Source: Desulfobacteraceae bacterium (GTDB lineage Bacteria > Desulfobacterota > Desulfobacteria > Desulfobacterales > Desulfobacteraceae). From it: 11,447 bases of DNA. The position numbers were made by a program, and so were the translations under genes. The DNA lies in NCBI GenBank assembly GCA_022712835.1, contig JAFLJU010000564.1:1-11447 (forward strand), written 5' to 3'. Below the pieces are notes generated by a model. The model made no database searches and had not been told where the DNA came from. It saw only the letters and a list, made by a program, of their open reading frames with translations. The stretch's first letter is position 1. Every line of letters begins with the position of its first letter. Of this stretch, positions 1 to 7,030 are shown piece by piece.

Positions 1-204
1 TTTTCGAATAATATATATTATCATTTGGGTCCATCCAGTGGGTCATCCAGAATTTTTACAACAGGGAAATAATAATAAATCCTTGCTTCTAAATAAAATA
101 CTTGCGACAGTATAGCCGATTTTTGACCTGGCTTGAAAAAAAGCCGAACCTTAGCGGATATAAAGATTGTTTTTATAAACCACCCACTATGAAAGTTAAA
201 AAGG
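1..204. other. Left-edge non-coding stretch upstream of the methyltransferase gene
   Basis: No convincing gene is seen here. A 70-codon open frame on the minus strand (233-21) has a Phe/Ile/Leu-rich AT-driven composition, no clear ribosome binding site and overlaps the start of the methyltransferase gene, so I do not call it. A near-duplicate GGGTCCATCCAG / GGGTCATCCAG lies at 27-50. A small inverted repeat, GGCTT/AAGCC, lies around 130-145. TTGACC (123-128), TTGAAA (133-138) and TATAAA (159-164) are promoter-like words, but their spacings (20 bp or more) are poor, so the promoter for the downstream gene remains unassigned. Confidence 0.4.
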
Positions 205-210
205 ATGAGA

Positions 211-1065
211 ATGGAAAAAACAGAAAAAAGCAATGCCTCTTCTTATTGTAACTATAATGATACATTTATCTCCTATGATCAGAATCGCCAACCCAATGGC
301 TTAAGGGAACTTTTACACATTTTTGAAGAAACCCTGGTGCCTTTTGAAGAACAAGTAGTTCTGGAAGGTGGATTTGGTACAGGTGCATACATAAATCAGA
401 TCAGGCACCCTATGAAAGAAATCTATGGGGTGGAGGGATCTGAACAGGGATATGAAGAAACCAAACAAAAAATTGGAGATGCCCAAAATGTTCATTTGCA
501 GATAGGCAATATTCTTGATCTTTCTTTTTCTGATGATTTTTTCGATGCTTACATGGTTAACCAGGTGGTGCACCATCTTGATACAGAACTGTCCTATCCA
601 AATCTGACACTTTTTTTAGAAGAGAGCATGCGTGTCATTAAACCAGGCGGTGTCCTGACCATCAACACAAGCTCACATGAACAGTTAAATCCTCATTCCG
701 GTGTATATTGGAACTACAAATACATCGAAAAAGCAGCCCTTGCAATGCAGCCACGATATATTCCTGTCCCAGAGCTTGTATCCAGGCTTGAAGAGTTAGG
801 ATTTACTGATATTAAAACAACCATACCATCTGGAAAATTATTTCAGGAACAATACTATCGTGATCCTAAGTTGGTCTTGGATATTGATTTTCAAAAGTCC
901 GATTCAATCTACTGCTTTTTATCGGCAGAGGAAATCGTTGAAACAAATGCCTTGATTCGTTCAAGTATAGAGGACGGATCAGTATATCAACATATGGAGC
1001 AAGTGGCAAAACGGGCTGAAAAAATGGGAGAAGCCGTCATTGTCTCGGCTCGAAAACCTTTGTAA
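211..1065 (+). CDS. Class I SAM-dependent methyltransferase, substrate unknown
   Basis: This is a predicted cytoplasmic methyltransferase that would use S-adenosylmethionine as methyl donor. Numbering from the upstream ATG at 205, the Rossmann-fold SAM-binding segment is VLEGGFGTGAY (residues 52-62), a variant of the usual LDLGCGTG motif I. The acidic residue of motif II is Glu77 in YGVEGSE, followed by a segment around 100-125 ending in NQVVHHL, and the post-motif MRVIKPGGVLTIN (142-154) is typical of the Methyltransf_11/25 families. The C-terminal ~120 residues are less conserved and probably form the substrate cap. There is no signal peptide or membrane segment. I chose the ATG at 211 because AAGGATGAG sits just upstream at suitable spacing; an in-frame ATG at 205 would have AAAAAGG directly abutting it. 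A MetE-like gene relic follows 32 bp downstream, which may hint at a former methyl-transfer context. The family call is firm; the substrate cannot be told. Confidence 0.85.
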   Translation: MEKTEKSNASSYCNYNDTFISYDQNRQPNGLRELLHIFEETLVPFEEQVVLEGGFGTGAYINQIRHPMKEIYGVEGSEQGYEETKQKIGDAQNVHLQIGNILDLSFSDDFFDAYMVNQVVHHLDTELSYPNLTLFLEESMRVIKPGGVLTINTSSHEQLNPHSGVYWNYKYIEKAALAMQPRYIPVPELVSRLEELGFTDIKTTIPSGKLFQEQYYRDPKLVLDIDFQKSDSIYCFLSAEEIVETNALIRSSIEDGSVYQHMEQVAKRAEKMGEAVIVSARKPL

Positions 1066-1097
1066 TTAATAAAAAATGGGGAGAGGCAGAGGCCAAT

Positions 1098-1240
1098 ATG
1101 AGAATACGAACAACAATCATTGGTGCCTGGCCAAAGCCGGTTGATGTGCCGATCCCGGACTGGTTTCAATAGGAGCGTACCACAGATGCCAATCCCAAAT
1201 AGGCTTTTTTTGGGGCGGACTGGTCTGCCATCAAATTTGT
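1098..1240 (+). pseudogene. Decayed N-terminal remnant resembling a cobalamin-independent methionine synthase (MetE C-domain-like) gene
   Basis: An ATG at 1098, preceded by a purine-rich GGGGAGAGG at 1078-1086, opens a 24-codon frame that contains RTTIIGAWPKP and VPIPDWF before a TAG at 1170. These words resemble the conserved N-terminus of stand-alone MetE C-domain-like proteins (PF01717-type, usually T-T-hydrophobic-IG-(S/A)-(Y/F/W)-PKP ... P-DWF). In the same frame after the stop come ERTTDANPK, a second TAG (1200-1202) and AFFGADWSAI. DANPK-AF recalls the DPTKAY region of the same family. No further similarity is visible, and the remaining several hundred codons of the TIM barrel, with the zinc ligands, are absent. 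I read this as the surviving 5' end of a deleted gene. The similarity is from memory of the family; no search was run. The right boundary is approximate. Confidence 0.55.
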
Positions 1241-1313
1241 CAGAACCATCTTTTTAAGTTTTTTTAAGGATCGGTTCACAAGAGAGGCAAACCTGTGTAA
1301 TGCGAGGTTTTTT

Positions 1314-1345
1314 TAAAGGGCAGGGGAGGCATCCCCCGCCCTTTA
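1314..1345 (-). terminator. Hairpin after leuA, likely end of the ilv-leu operon
   Basis: The arms 1314-1327 and 1332-1345 pair over 14 positions around a 4-nt loop. In minus-strand RNA the only non-Watson-Crick position (1322/1337) is a G-U wobble, whereas on the plus strand it would be an A-C mismatch, so the structure favours the minus-strand transcript. It begins 18 nt after the leuA stop codon. The weakness is that the minus-strand stem is followed by UUUA and an A-run rather than by a proper U-tract, so termination efficiency, or the need for Rho, is uncertain. It may instead protect the 3' end of the mRNA. Confidence 0.5.
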
Positions 1346-1363
1346 GTATTTTTATCAATTATT

Positions 1364-2908
1364 TTAAAGCATGGCCTGTTCTTTGGGCGGATGGGTTTTC
1401 AGGTACTCAAGCCGGTTCAACCCGTTGATATAGGCCAGGGCCGCTGCGGTGATGATATCGGGATCTGCCCCTTTACCAAGTGCTGTGATGCCGTCTTCCT
1501 TGAGGCGGACCGTTACCTCACCCTGGGCATCGGTGCCTTCTGTCAGGGCGGAAATAGTGAACCTGAGCAGTTCAGACTTGGTGCCGGTAAGCTTGGATAT
1601 AATGTTATAAACCGCATCAATGGGGCCGGAGCCTTCGGTGGATCCATGGATCGGACGGCCGTTTATATTTAGCTGGATACTGGCGGTTGGAAACACGGTA
1701 CTGCCGGACAACACATGGATGTATTCCAGGCAGAAGACTTCCGAGGATCTAAGGACCCCTTCGTTGATCAGGGCTTCAATATCTTCGTCCTGGATGCTCT
1801 TTTTCTTGTCGGCTAGGTTTTTGAATTTTTTGAATACCACATTCAGTTCATCATCGGACAAATTATAGCCCATGGTCTGGATATGGGAGTTTAGGGCATG
1901 GCGGCCGGAATGTTTTCCCAGAACCAGGTTGTTTTTGTTGATACCCACGGTTTCAGGTTTCATGATTTCATAGGTCATGGGATTTTTTAAGACCCCGTCC
2001 TGGTGGATCCCGGCCTCATGGGCAAAGGCATTGGCTCCCACAATAGCCCGGTTGGGCTGGACCAGAATGCCGGTGATCATGGAAACCAGGCGGCTGGTGG
2101 GATAGATCCTGGTGGTATTGATACCCGTGGTCTGGGGGAAATAATTGGGCCGGGTGTTCAGGGACATGACCACCTCTTCCAAGGAGGTGTTACCAGCCCT
2201 CTCGCCGATACCGTTGATGGTGACCTCCACCTGCCTGGCACCGTTTTGAATGGCGGTGAGGGTGTTGGAGGTGGCAAGCCCGAGATCATTGTGGCAGTGA
2301 ACACTAAGCACAGCCTTGTCAATATTGGAGGTGTTTTCAATCACATATCTGACCAGTTCTCCGAATTCTTCGGGGATGGCATAGCCAACGGTATCCGGAA
2401 GGTTGATGGTGGTGGCACCCGCATCAATAACCGATTCAAATACCGTGCACAAAAAATCTTTGTCCGATCGGGATCCGTCTTCGGCTGAAAATTCCACATT
2501 GTTTGTGAAGGAGGCCGCAAGTTTTACCGATTCCACGGCTCGCTTTAATACCTCGGCAGGTTCCATCTGCAATTTGTATTTCATGTGCAGTTCCGAGGTG
2601 GCAATAAAGGTATGGATCCTGGGGTTAGCCGCATCTTTTATGGCATCCCAGCCCCGGCGGATGTCCTGTTCACTGGTCCGACAAAGCGCTGCGACCTGTG
2701 CTTTTTTCAGGGTGTTGGCAATGGCTTTTACAGCCTCATAATCACCGTCGGATGCGGCGGGGAATCCCGCTTCAATCACATCCACTCCAAGGGCTTCCAG
2801 CTGGGTGGCAATGCGCAGTTTTTCGGCCTGGTTCATGCTGGCCCCGGGGGATTGTTCTCCATCTCTCAAGGTTGTGTCAAAAATAATAATTCTTCTGTCA
2901 TCATTCAT
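1364..2908 (-). CDS. leuA: 2-isopropylmalate synthase
   Basis: LeuA condenses acetyl-CoA with 2-oxoisovalerate to give 2-isopropylmalate, the first committed step of leucine synthesis, in the cytoplasm. The 514-residue protein matches the usual long bacterial LeuA. The catalytic TIM barrel opens with FDTTLRDGEQSPG (10-22; Arg15, Asp16). It continues with EAGFP (46-50), the metal-binding HCHNDLG (204-210; His204, His206), NGIGERAGNTSLEE with Asn240, and HEAGIHQDG (297-305). The C-terminal regulatory domain (about 390-514) contains the GSGPIDA signature (426-432), where leucine feedback normally acts. The ATG at 2908 has AAAGGCG upstream, and the gap to cimA is only 18 bp, so it is the last gene of the operon. 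The HCHNDLG and GSTEGSGPIDAVY signatures separate it from the neighbouring citramalate synthase. Confidence 0.95.
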   Translation of the reverse strand: MNDDRRIIIFDTTLRDGEQSPGASMNQAEKLRIATQLEALGVDVIEAGFPAASDGDYEAVKAIANTLKKAQVAALCRTSEQDIRRGWDAIKDAANPRIHTFIATSELHMKYKLQMEPAEVLKRAVESVKLAASFTNNVEFSAEDGSRSDKDFLCTVFESVIDAGATTINLPDTVGYAIPEEFGELVRYVIENTSNIDKAVLSVHCHNDLGLATSNTLTAIQNGARQVEVTINGIGERAGNTSLEEVVMSLNTRPNYFPQTTGINTTRIYPTSRLVSMITGILVQPNRAIVGANAFAHEAGIHQDGVLKNPMTYEIMKPETVGINKNNLVLGKHSGRHALNSHIQTMGYNLSDDELNVVFKKFKNLADKKKSIQDEDIEALINEGVLRSSEVFCLEYIHVLSGSTVFPTASIQLNINGRPIHGSTEGSGPIDAVYNIISKLTGTKSELLRFTISALTEGTDAQGEVTVRLKEDGITALGKGADPDIITAAALAYINGLNRLEYLKTHPPKEQAML

Positions 2909-2926
2909 TTTTATTCGCCTTTTTTT

Positions 2927-4522
2927 TTATTTATCTTTTATAGAATTGTCCAAAGAAAGTTTATACTGAAAACTGTCGGCCAATGCCTGCCAACTTGCTT
3001 CGATAATATCTTCCGACACCCCGATGGTGGAAAATATGTTGTGGGTATCCCGGGATTCAATAAGCACCCTGACCTTGGAATCGGTGCCGTCGGACCCTTC
3101 GATGACCCGAACCTTGAAATCCACCAGATGCATATCTTCAATCTGGGGATAAATGGTGGTCAATGCTTTTCTCAGGGCATTATCCAGGGCGGATACCGGA
3201 CCGTCTCCTTCTGCCGCGGTGATCTCTGTCTTGTCGCCTACCCTGATTTTAATCATGGCATGGGAGTAACAGGGTCTTTCCTTGTCTTTTTCAACCACCA
3301 CCCTGAAGGATTCCAGTTCAAATTTGGGAACAAACTGGCCGGTGAGTTTTTCCATGATCAGTTTCAGGGAGCCTTCGGCGGCATCAAATTCAAACCCATC
3401 GTTTTCAAGCTCCTTGATGCTGGCGACAATCAAAGCTTTTTTGCTTTCATCATTTCCCAGATCCACCCCCAGCTCCTCGGCCTTGTAGGTGATGTTGCTC
3501 TTGCCCGACTGCTCGGACACCAGCACCCTACGTTCATTGCCCACAAGGGAAGGGCGGATGTGCTCATAAGCCTTGGGGTTTTTCATGATGGCCGAGACAT
3601 GGACCCCGCCCTTGTGTGCAAAGGCCGATTTTCCCACAAAGGGTCTGGAATTGACCGGCGGTACATTGGCGGTTTCCGATACAAACCGTGACAGGTTCAA
3701 TATTTTTTTTAAGTTTTCACCGCCGATGCAGTCTTGTTTCATTTTCAGGGCGAGTATGGGGATAATGGCCGTCAGGTCCGCATTGCCGCACCGTTCCCCA
3801 TATCCGTTGATGGTTCCCTGGATCATGGTAGCGCCAGCGTGTACGGCGGTCACGGCATTGGCAACCGCCATGGCGCAGTCATTGTGGGTGTGGATACCCA
3901 AGCGTATGTCTGTCCGGCCTTGGGTTTTAAAGTGGGCTACCACACATCTGGTGATGGTGTCGATCTCACAAGGCAGGGAGCCCCCGTTAGTGTCGCAGAG
4001 GACAAGACACCGGGTGCCGCCCTCAACTGCGGCCTCCAGGGTTTTAAGGGCATAGGATTCATTTGCCTTGTACCCGTCATAGAAATGCTCGGCATCATAG
4101 ATCACTTCACGGTCATGGGTCAGAAGGTAGGACACGCTCTCCCGGATCATGGCCAGGTTTTCTTCTTTGGTATTGGACATGATGGCTTCCACATGGAGAT
4201 CCCAGGATTTTCCGAAAATGGTAACCACCGGGGCCCCGGAATCGAGCAATGCCCTGATATTTGCGTCTTGTTCACAGGAGATTCCCTGGCGCCGGGTGGC
4301 ACCAAAGGCGGCAATCCGGGCATTTTTAAATTTCATGTCCCGGACCAGTTCAAAGAAAGCCTGGGCACCGGGATTGGAGCCTGGCCAGCCGCCCTCAATG
4401 TAGTGAATACCGACCTCATCTAATTTTATGGCGATCTTTAGTTTGTCTTCCGGGGAAAAAAAGATATTCTCTCCCTGCATCCCGTCCCTTAGGGTGGTGT
4501 CATATAATAGTGTTGTTTCCAT
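2927..4522 (-). CDS. cimA: (R)-citramalate synthase
   Basis: CimA condenses pyruvate with acetyl-CoA to form (R)-citramalate. This feeds 2-oxobutyrate for isoleucine without threonine deaminase. The 531-residue protein belongs to the LeuA-like superfamily but has hallmarks of the citramalate synthase subfamily: YDTTLRDGMQGENIFFSPEDK (start at residue 7; Arg12, Asp13), GGWPGSNP (44-51) in place of the EAGFP of LeuA, and TIFGKSWDLHV (101-111). The metal-site HTHNDC (211-216; His211, His213), GYGERCGNADL (240-250) and HKGGVHVSA (303-311) follow. A C-terminal LeuA-dimer-type regulatory domain spans about 400-520 with EGDGPVSALD (438-447). Its ATG lies 3 bp beyond the ilvN stop with only a weak purine-rich CGGAAAA upstream, which suggests translational coupling to ilvN. 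The alternative label 2-isopropylmalate/homocitrate synthase family protein is less specific. Confidence 0.92.
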   Translation of the reverse strand: METTLLYDTTLRDGMQGENIFFSPEDKLKIAIKLDEVGIHYIEGGWPGSNPGAQAFFELVRDMKFKNARIAAFGATRRQGISCEQDANIRALLDSGAPVVTIFGKSWDLHVEAIMSNTKEENLAMIRESVSYLLTHDREVIYDAEHFYDGYKANESYALKTLEAAVEGGTRCLVLCDTNGGSLPCEIDTITRCVVAHFKTQGRTDIRLGIHTHNDCAMAVANAVTAVHAGATMIQGTINGYGERCGNADLTAIIPILALKMKQDCIGGENLKKILNLSRFVSETANVPPVNSRPFVGKSAFAHKGGVHVSAIMKNPKAYEHIRPSLVGNERRVLVSEQSGKSNITYKAEELGVDLGNDESKKALIVASIKELENDGFEFDAAEGSLKLIMEKLTGQFVPKFELESFRVVVEKDKERPCYSHAMIKIRVGDKTEITAAEGDGPVSALDNALRKALTTIYPQIEDMHLVDFKVRVIEGSDGTDSKVRVLIESRDTHNIFSTIGVSEDIIEASWQALADSFQYKLSLDNSIKDK

Positions 4523-4525
4523 TTG

Positions 4526-5017
4526 TTATTTTCCGTTTTCTCGGGCCAGGGCAATGGAACCGGTTGCGGCTATTTCCACAATTCCCATGGGTTCTAAAAG
4601 ACTGACAAAGGCCGCATGTTTTTCACTGTCCCCGGACATTTCAATTATAAAATGGGAATGGCCCACATCCACAATTTTGCTCCGGAATATGTCGACAATT
4701 CTCAGGATCTCAGCCCTTTTCTCAGGGTTAGCATGGACTTTGATCAGTGCAAGTTGCCTTTCCACATATTTTGCTTCGGTCAGATCATTGACGGTGATGA
4801 CGTTGATCAGTTTGTTGAGCTGTTTTTTAATCTGTTCGATGACTTGGGAATCGCACTTGGTCACCATGGTAATTCGGGAGACATCGGGGTCGCCCGTGGT
4901 GGCAACGCTCAAAGAATCAATATTGAATCCCCGGCCGGAAAAAAGTCCTGCTATTCTGGACAATACCCCGGGTTCATCATCCACCAAAATTGAAAGTAAG
5001 TATCTGTTTGTTTCCAT
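4526..5017 (-). CDS. ilvN: Acetolactate synthase small (regulatory) subunit
   Basis: This is the regulatory subunit of acetohydroxyacid synthase. It binds and activates the large subunit and gives valine feedback inhibition. The 163-residue length is typical of the IlvH/IlvN small subunit. The N-terminal ACT domain (about 4-77) has LVDDEPGVLSRIAGLFSGRG and FNIDSLSVA; Gly17 and Asn32 align by eye with the valine-site Gly14 and Asn29 of E. coli IlvH, so valine sensitivity looks preserved. The C-terminal ALS_ss_C domain spans about 83-157 (YVERQLALIKV, DVGHSHFIIEMSG). The ATG at 5017 is preceded by AAGGAAA. It follows ilvB by 38 bp and precedes cimA by 3 bp. The symbol ilvH would be equally valid. 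Confidence 0.95.
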   Translation of the reverse strand: METNRYLLSILVDDEPGVLSRIAGLFSGRGFNIDSLSVATTGDPDVSRITMVTKCDSQVIEQIKKQLNKLINVITVNDLTEAKYVERQLALIKVHANPEKRAEILRIVDIFRSKIVDVGHSHFIIEMSGDSEKHAAFVSLLEPMGIVEIAATGSIALARENGK

Positions 5018-5055
5018 TGTTGTTTTTCCTTATATTAAACCAAAAGCACCCTAAA

Positions 5056-6747
5056 TTATACTAACAGCATTTCGGTGATGGCCCCGCCAGCCGGCACCAT
5101 GGGATAGACAGACTCTTCCCTTTCCACTATAAATTCCATGATAACCGTGCCAGGCGTTTGGAGGCCAAGTTTCAGAGTTTCTTCGACTTTGGAAGGATCT
5201 TCACATCTAAAACCCTTGGCTCCATAGGCCTGGGCCAACAAAACAAAATCCGGGGCATTTTCCATGTTGGTGGAGGCATAGACTTTATCATAGAAAAATT
5301 CCTGCCATTGCCGCACCATGCCTAGGAATCGGTTGTTGAGAATAACGATTTTTACATCCAGTTTGGATTCAATGGCGGTCATCAGTTCCTGGATATTCAT
5401 CTGGATGGACCCATCTCCGGCCACATCCACCACTAGTTTGTCCGGACAGGCAGCTTTGGCACCGATGGCGGCCGGCAGACCAAATCCCATGACGCCCAAA
5501 CCCCCAGAGGTGATAAAATGATTTGGTTTGTCAAAATGGTAAAATTGGGCCGCCCACATCTGGTTCTGGCCGACTTCCGTGGTGATAATTGCCTCCCCCT
5601 TGGTGACTTCATAGAGTTTTTCCACCACAAACTGGGGTTTGATGATGCTAGGGCCCTGTTCATATTTCAAGGGGGTGGTCTGCTTCCACTGGTCTATCTG
5701 GCTCAACCAGGGGGCGCGGTTTACCTTGAGGGTTTCCGGCTTTTCTTTCTCCATGAGTGCAAGTATTCCGGCCAGTGCCGATTTGCAATCCCCCACAATG
5801 GGGCAGTGCACCGGAATATTTTTGTGGATGGAGGTGGGGTCGATATCGATCTGGACAATCTGGGCATGGGGGGCAAATTTTTTGACATTGCCCGTGACCC
5901 GGTCATCAAATCGGACCCCGGCCGCAATGATTAAATCAGAGTTGCCGATACTCATATTGGCCCGGAACGTTCCGTGCATGCCCAGCATGCCCAGCCACAG
6001 TGGATGGGAGCCGGGAAACGCCCCAAGACCCATCAGGGAACCTGCCACCGGGATGTCCGCCAGTTGGGCAATGGCCGTGAGTTCCTCGGAAGCCCTGGAC
6101 AGGATGACGCCCCCTCCGGCAAAAATCACGGGTCGCTTGGCCTCTTTTAACATGGAAACAGCCTTGGCCAATTGCTTTTTGTTGGGGCTGTAATTGGGTT
6201 TATAGGATCTTAAGGCCGTTTCTTCTGGCATCTCAAACTCAATTTGGGCCTGGATAATATCCTTGGGCAGATCCACGAGCACGGGACCGGGTCTGCCGGA
6301 TCTTGCAATGTGAAAGGCTTCCTGGATGGTGGTTGCCAGTTTGTTGGGGTCTTTTACCAGATAATTGTGTTTGGTGCAGGAACGTGTGATACCCACAATA
6401 TCCACTTCCTGGAAGGCATCATTGCCGATGAGGGCCGTGGGAACCTGACCGGTAAAAATCACCATGGGGATGGAGTCTGTATGGGCAGAGGCAATACCGG
6501 TGACCGTGTTGGTGGCCCCGGGGCCCGAGGTGACCAGGGCTACACCGACACTGTCGTTTGCCCGGGCATAGCCATCGGCGGAATGGACAGCGCCTTGTTC
6601 GTGGCGTACAAGGATGTGGCGAAGATCTGGGTGTCTTGCCAGTTCGTCATGGATGTCAATGGTGGCACCACCGGGATAGCCGAAAATGGTATCCACGCCC
6701 TGGGCTTTGATCATTTTAATTAGTATTTGTGCCCCTGTGAGTTTCAT
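5056..6747 (-). CDS. ilvB: Acetolactate synthase large (catalytic) subunit
   Basis: This thiamine-diphosphate- and FAD-dependent catalytic subunit joins two pyruvates to acetolactate (valine, leucine), or pyruvate and 2-oxobutyrate to acetohydroxybutyrate (isoleucine). The 563-residue length is typical. The N-terminal Pyr domain includes IFGYPGGATID, the catalytic Glu50 in RHEQGAVHSADGYAR, and VTSGPGATNTVTGIA (72-86). The central domain has AGGGVI (210-215) and AGVRFDDRVTGN (276-287). The C-terminal ThDP domain has GDGSIQMN (444-451) and NNRFLGMVRQWQ (471-482), the conserved GDG...NN metal/ThDP motif, and ends PMVPAGGAI. The ATG at 6747 has an excellent AGGAG six nt upstream. It is the first enzyme gene after the attenuator, so all four enzyme genes should respond to the leader. 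The large subunit together with ilvN indicates anabolic AHAS, not a catabolic AlsS. Confidence 0.97.
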   Translation of the reverse strand: MKLTGAQILIKMIKAQGVDTIFGYPGGATIDIHDELARHPDLRHILVRHEQGAVHSADGYARANDSVGVALVTSGPGATNTVTGIASAHTDSIPMVIFTGQVPTALIGNDAFQEVDIVGITRSCTKHNYLVKDPNKLATTIQEAFHIARSGRPGPVLVDLPKDIIQAQIEFEMPEETALRSYKPNYSPNKKQLAKAVSMLKEAKRPVIFAGGGVILSRASEELTAIAQLADIPVAGSLMGLGAFPGSHPLWLGMLGMHGTFRANMSIGNSDLIIAAGVRFDDRVTGNVKKFAPHAQIVQIDIDPTSIHKNIPVHCPIVGDCKSALAGILALMEKEKPETLKVNRAPWLSQIDQWKQTTPLKYEQGPSIIKPQFVVEKLYEVTKGEAIITTEVGQNQMWAAQFYHFDKPNHFITSGGLGVMGFGLPAAIGAKAACPDKLVVDVAGDGSIQMNIQELMTAIESKLDVKIVILNNRFLGMVRQWQEFFYDKVYASTNMENAPDFVLLAQAYGAKGFRCEDPSKVEETLKLGLQTPGTVIMEFIVEREESVYPMVPAGGAITEMLLV

Positions 6748-6839
6748 AGGTTTCTCCTGTTAGAAATTTTTAAAGACGCAACCCTCTTCATCCGGCTCCT
6801 GTAGGGCGTTCTGGTTACTTTCTTTGTTACCCTTTTCAT
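6744..6839 (-). CDS. Possible 31-codon very basic small ORF ending at the ilvB start
   Basis: Between the attenuator terminator and ilvB, an ATG at 6839 opens 31 codons with 12 Lys/Arg and no Asp/Glu. The tetrapeptide MKRV occurs twice (residues 1-4 and 17-20). Its TGA overlaps the ilvB start codon as ATGA, the layout of translational coupling. Against it: no clear ribosome binding site precedes its ATG, while ilvB has its own strong one, and the basic composition could follow simply from the purine-rich leader. I recognise no family. It is listed as a low-confidence candidate. Confidence 0.2.
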   Translation of the reverse strand: MKRVTKKVTRTPYRSRMKRVASLKISNRRNL

Positions 6840-6850
6840 AATTGTTGTTC

Positions 6851-6903
6851 TCCAAAAAATAAAAAAGCCGTTATCTGCCCTGTCGGGGCTGATAACGGCT
6901 TTT
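6851..6903 (-). terminator. Intrinsic terminator of the ilv leader (attenuator)
   Basis: In minus-strand RNA the arms 6903-6891 and 6875-6863 form a perfect 13-bp stem (core AGCCGTTATC/GATAACGGCT). Inside it, one T-T mismatch is followed by a further 4-bp GCCC/GGGC helix and a 5-nt loop. The stem runs directly into TTTTTTATTTTTT on the minus strand. On the plus strand the downstream side lacks a U-tract, so the terminator works only toward ilvB. Because it stands about 100 bp upstream of the ilvB start and downstream of an Ile/Leu/Val-rich leader ORF, it is best read as the attenuator terminator, not as the end of another gene. Confidence 0.93.
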
Positions 6904-6938
6904 AAAGTTAATTTAAAGTTTATGCCACTAAGAGCCCC
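6885..6938 (-). promoter_or_regulatory. Candidate antiterminator pairing of the ilv attenuator
   Basis: In the minus-strand transcript, GGGGCTCTTAGTGGC (6938-6924), which spans the last codons and TAG of the leader peptide, can pair with GCCGTTATCAGCCCC (6899-6885), which is the 5' arm of the terminator. The pairing is 6 bp, a 2x2 internal loop, then 7 bp including two G-U wobbles. The two structures share the terminator arm and are therefore mutually exclusive. A ribosome stalled on the upstream Ile/Leu/Val codons would leave this segment free and allow antitermination; a ribosome that reaches the stop codon would cover it and allow termination. The pairing is seen by eye; its folding energy was not computed. 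Confidence 0.75.
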
Positions 6939-6987
6939 TTCGCTTGGAGGTGAGAATAATCACCTCCACGATAATAAGGACTAGTAG
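6925..6987 (-). promoter_or_regulatory. Leader 1:2 (pause-type) hairpins overlapping the control codons
   Basis: Within the leader ORF, TGGAGGTGA and TCACCTCCA (arms 6968-6960 and 6953-6945) form a perfect 9-bp hairpin with a 6-nt loop, covering the codons for VEVIILTS. Outside it, the tandem Leu codons CTACTA (6987-6982) can pair with TAGTGG (6930-6925), enclosing the first hairpin. TAGTGG is also part of the antiterminator strand, which is what the 1:2 versus 2:3 alternative of classical attenuators requires. The 9-bp hairpin is clear; the outer 6-bp pairing is suggestive only. Confidence 0.55.
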
Positions 6988-7011
6988 TATGTTGATAAAA
7001 TTTATTTTCAT
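6928..7011 (-). CDS. ilv operon leader peptide (branched-chain amino-acid attenuator peptide)
   Basis: This is a 27-codon ORF read toward ilvB. Fourteen of 27 residues are Ile, Leu or Val, and residues 8-20 read ILLVLIIVEVIIL (12 of 13). The peptide ends TSKRRGS then TAG. Such a run makes translation depend on charged Ile-, Leu- and Val-tRNA. This is the logic of the enterobacterial ilvGMEDA and ilvB leader peptides, which regulate by ribosome stalling and not through any function of the peptide product. The ORF begins about 20 nt after the predicted transcription start and its stop codon lies inside the antiterminator strand. The ribosome binding site is weak (AAAG, 9-10 nt before the ATG). 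A longer overlapping frame (7174-6920) ending KGLLVA shows no comparable control-codon run, and I reject it in favour of this one. Confidence 0.85.
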   Translation of the reverse strand: MKINFINILLVLIIVEVIILTSKRRGS

Positions 7012-7030
7012 AATTATTTACTTTATATAA

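Noticed and set aside
21..233. 70-codon minus-strand ORF at the left edge
   Set aside because: It has AT-driven hydrophobic composition, no ribosome binding site that I can see, and overlaps the methyltransferase start.
2585..3691. Long 368-codon plus-strand ORF across leuA and cimA
   Set aside because: It is the antisense shadow of two well-supported minus-strand genes, and its translation shows no protein family features.
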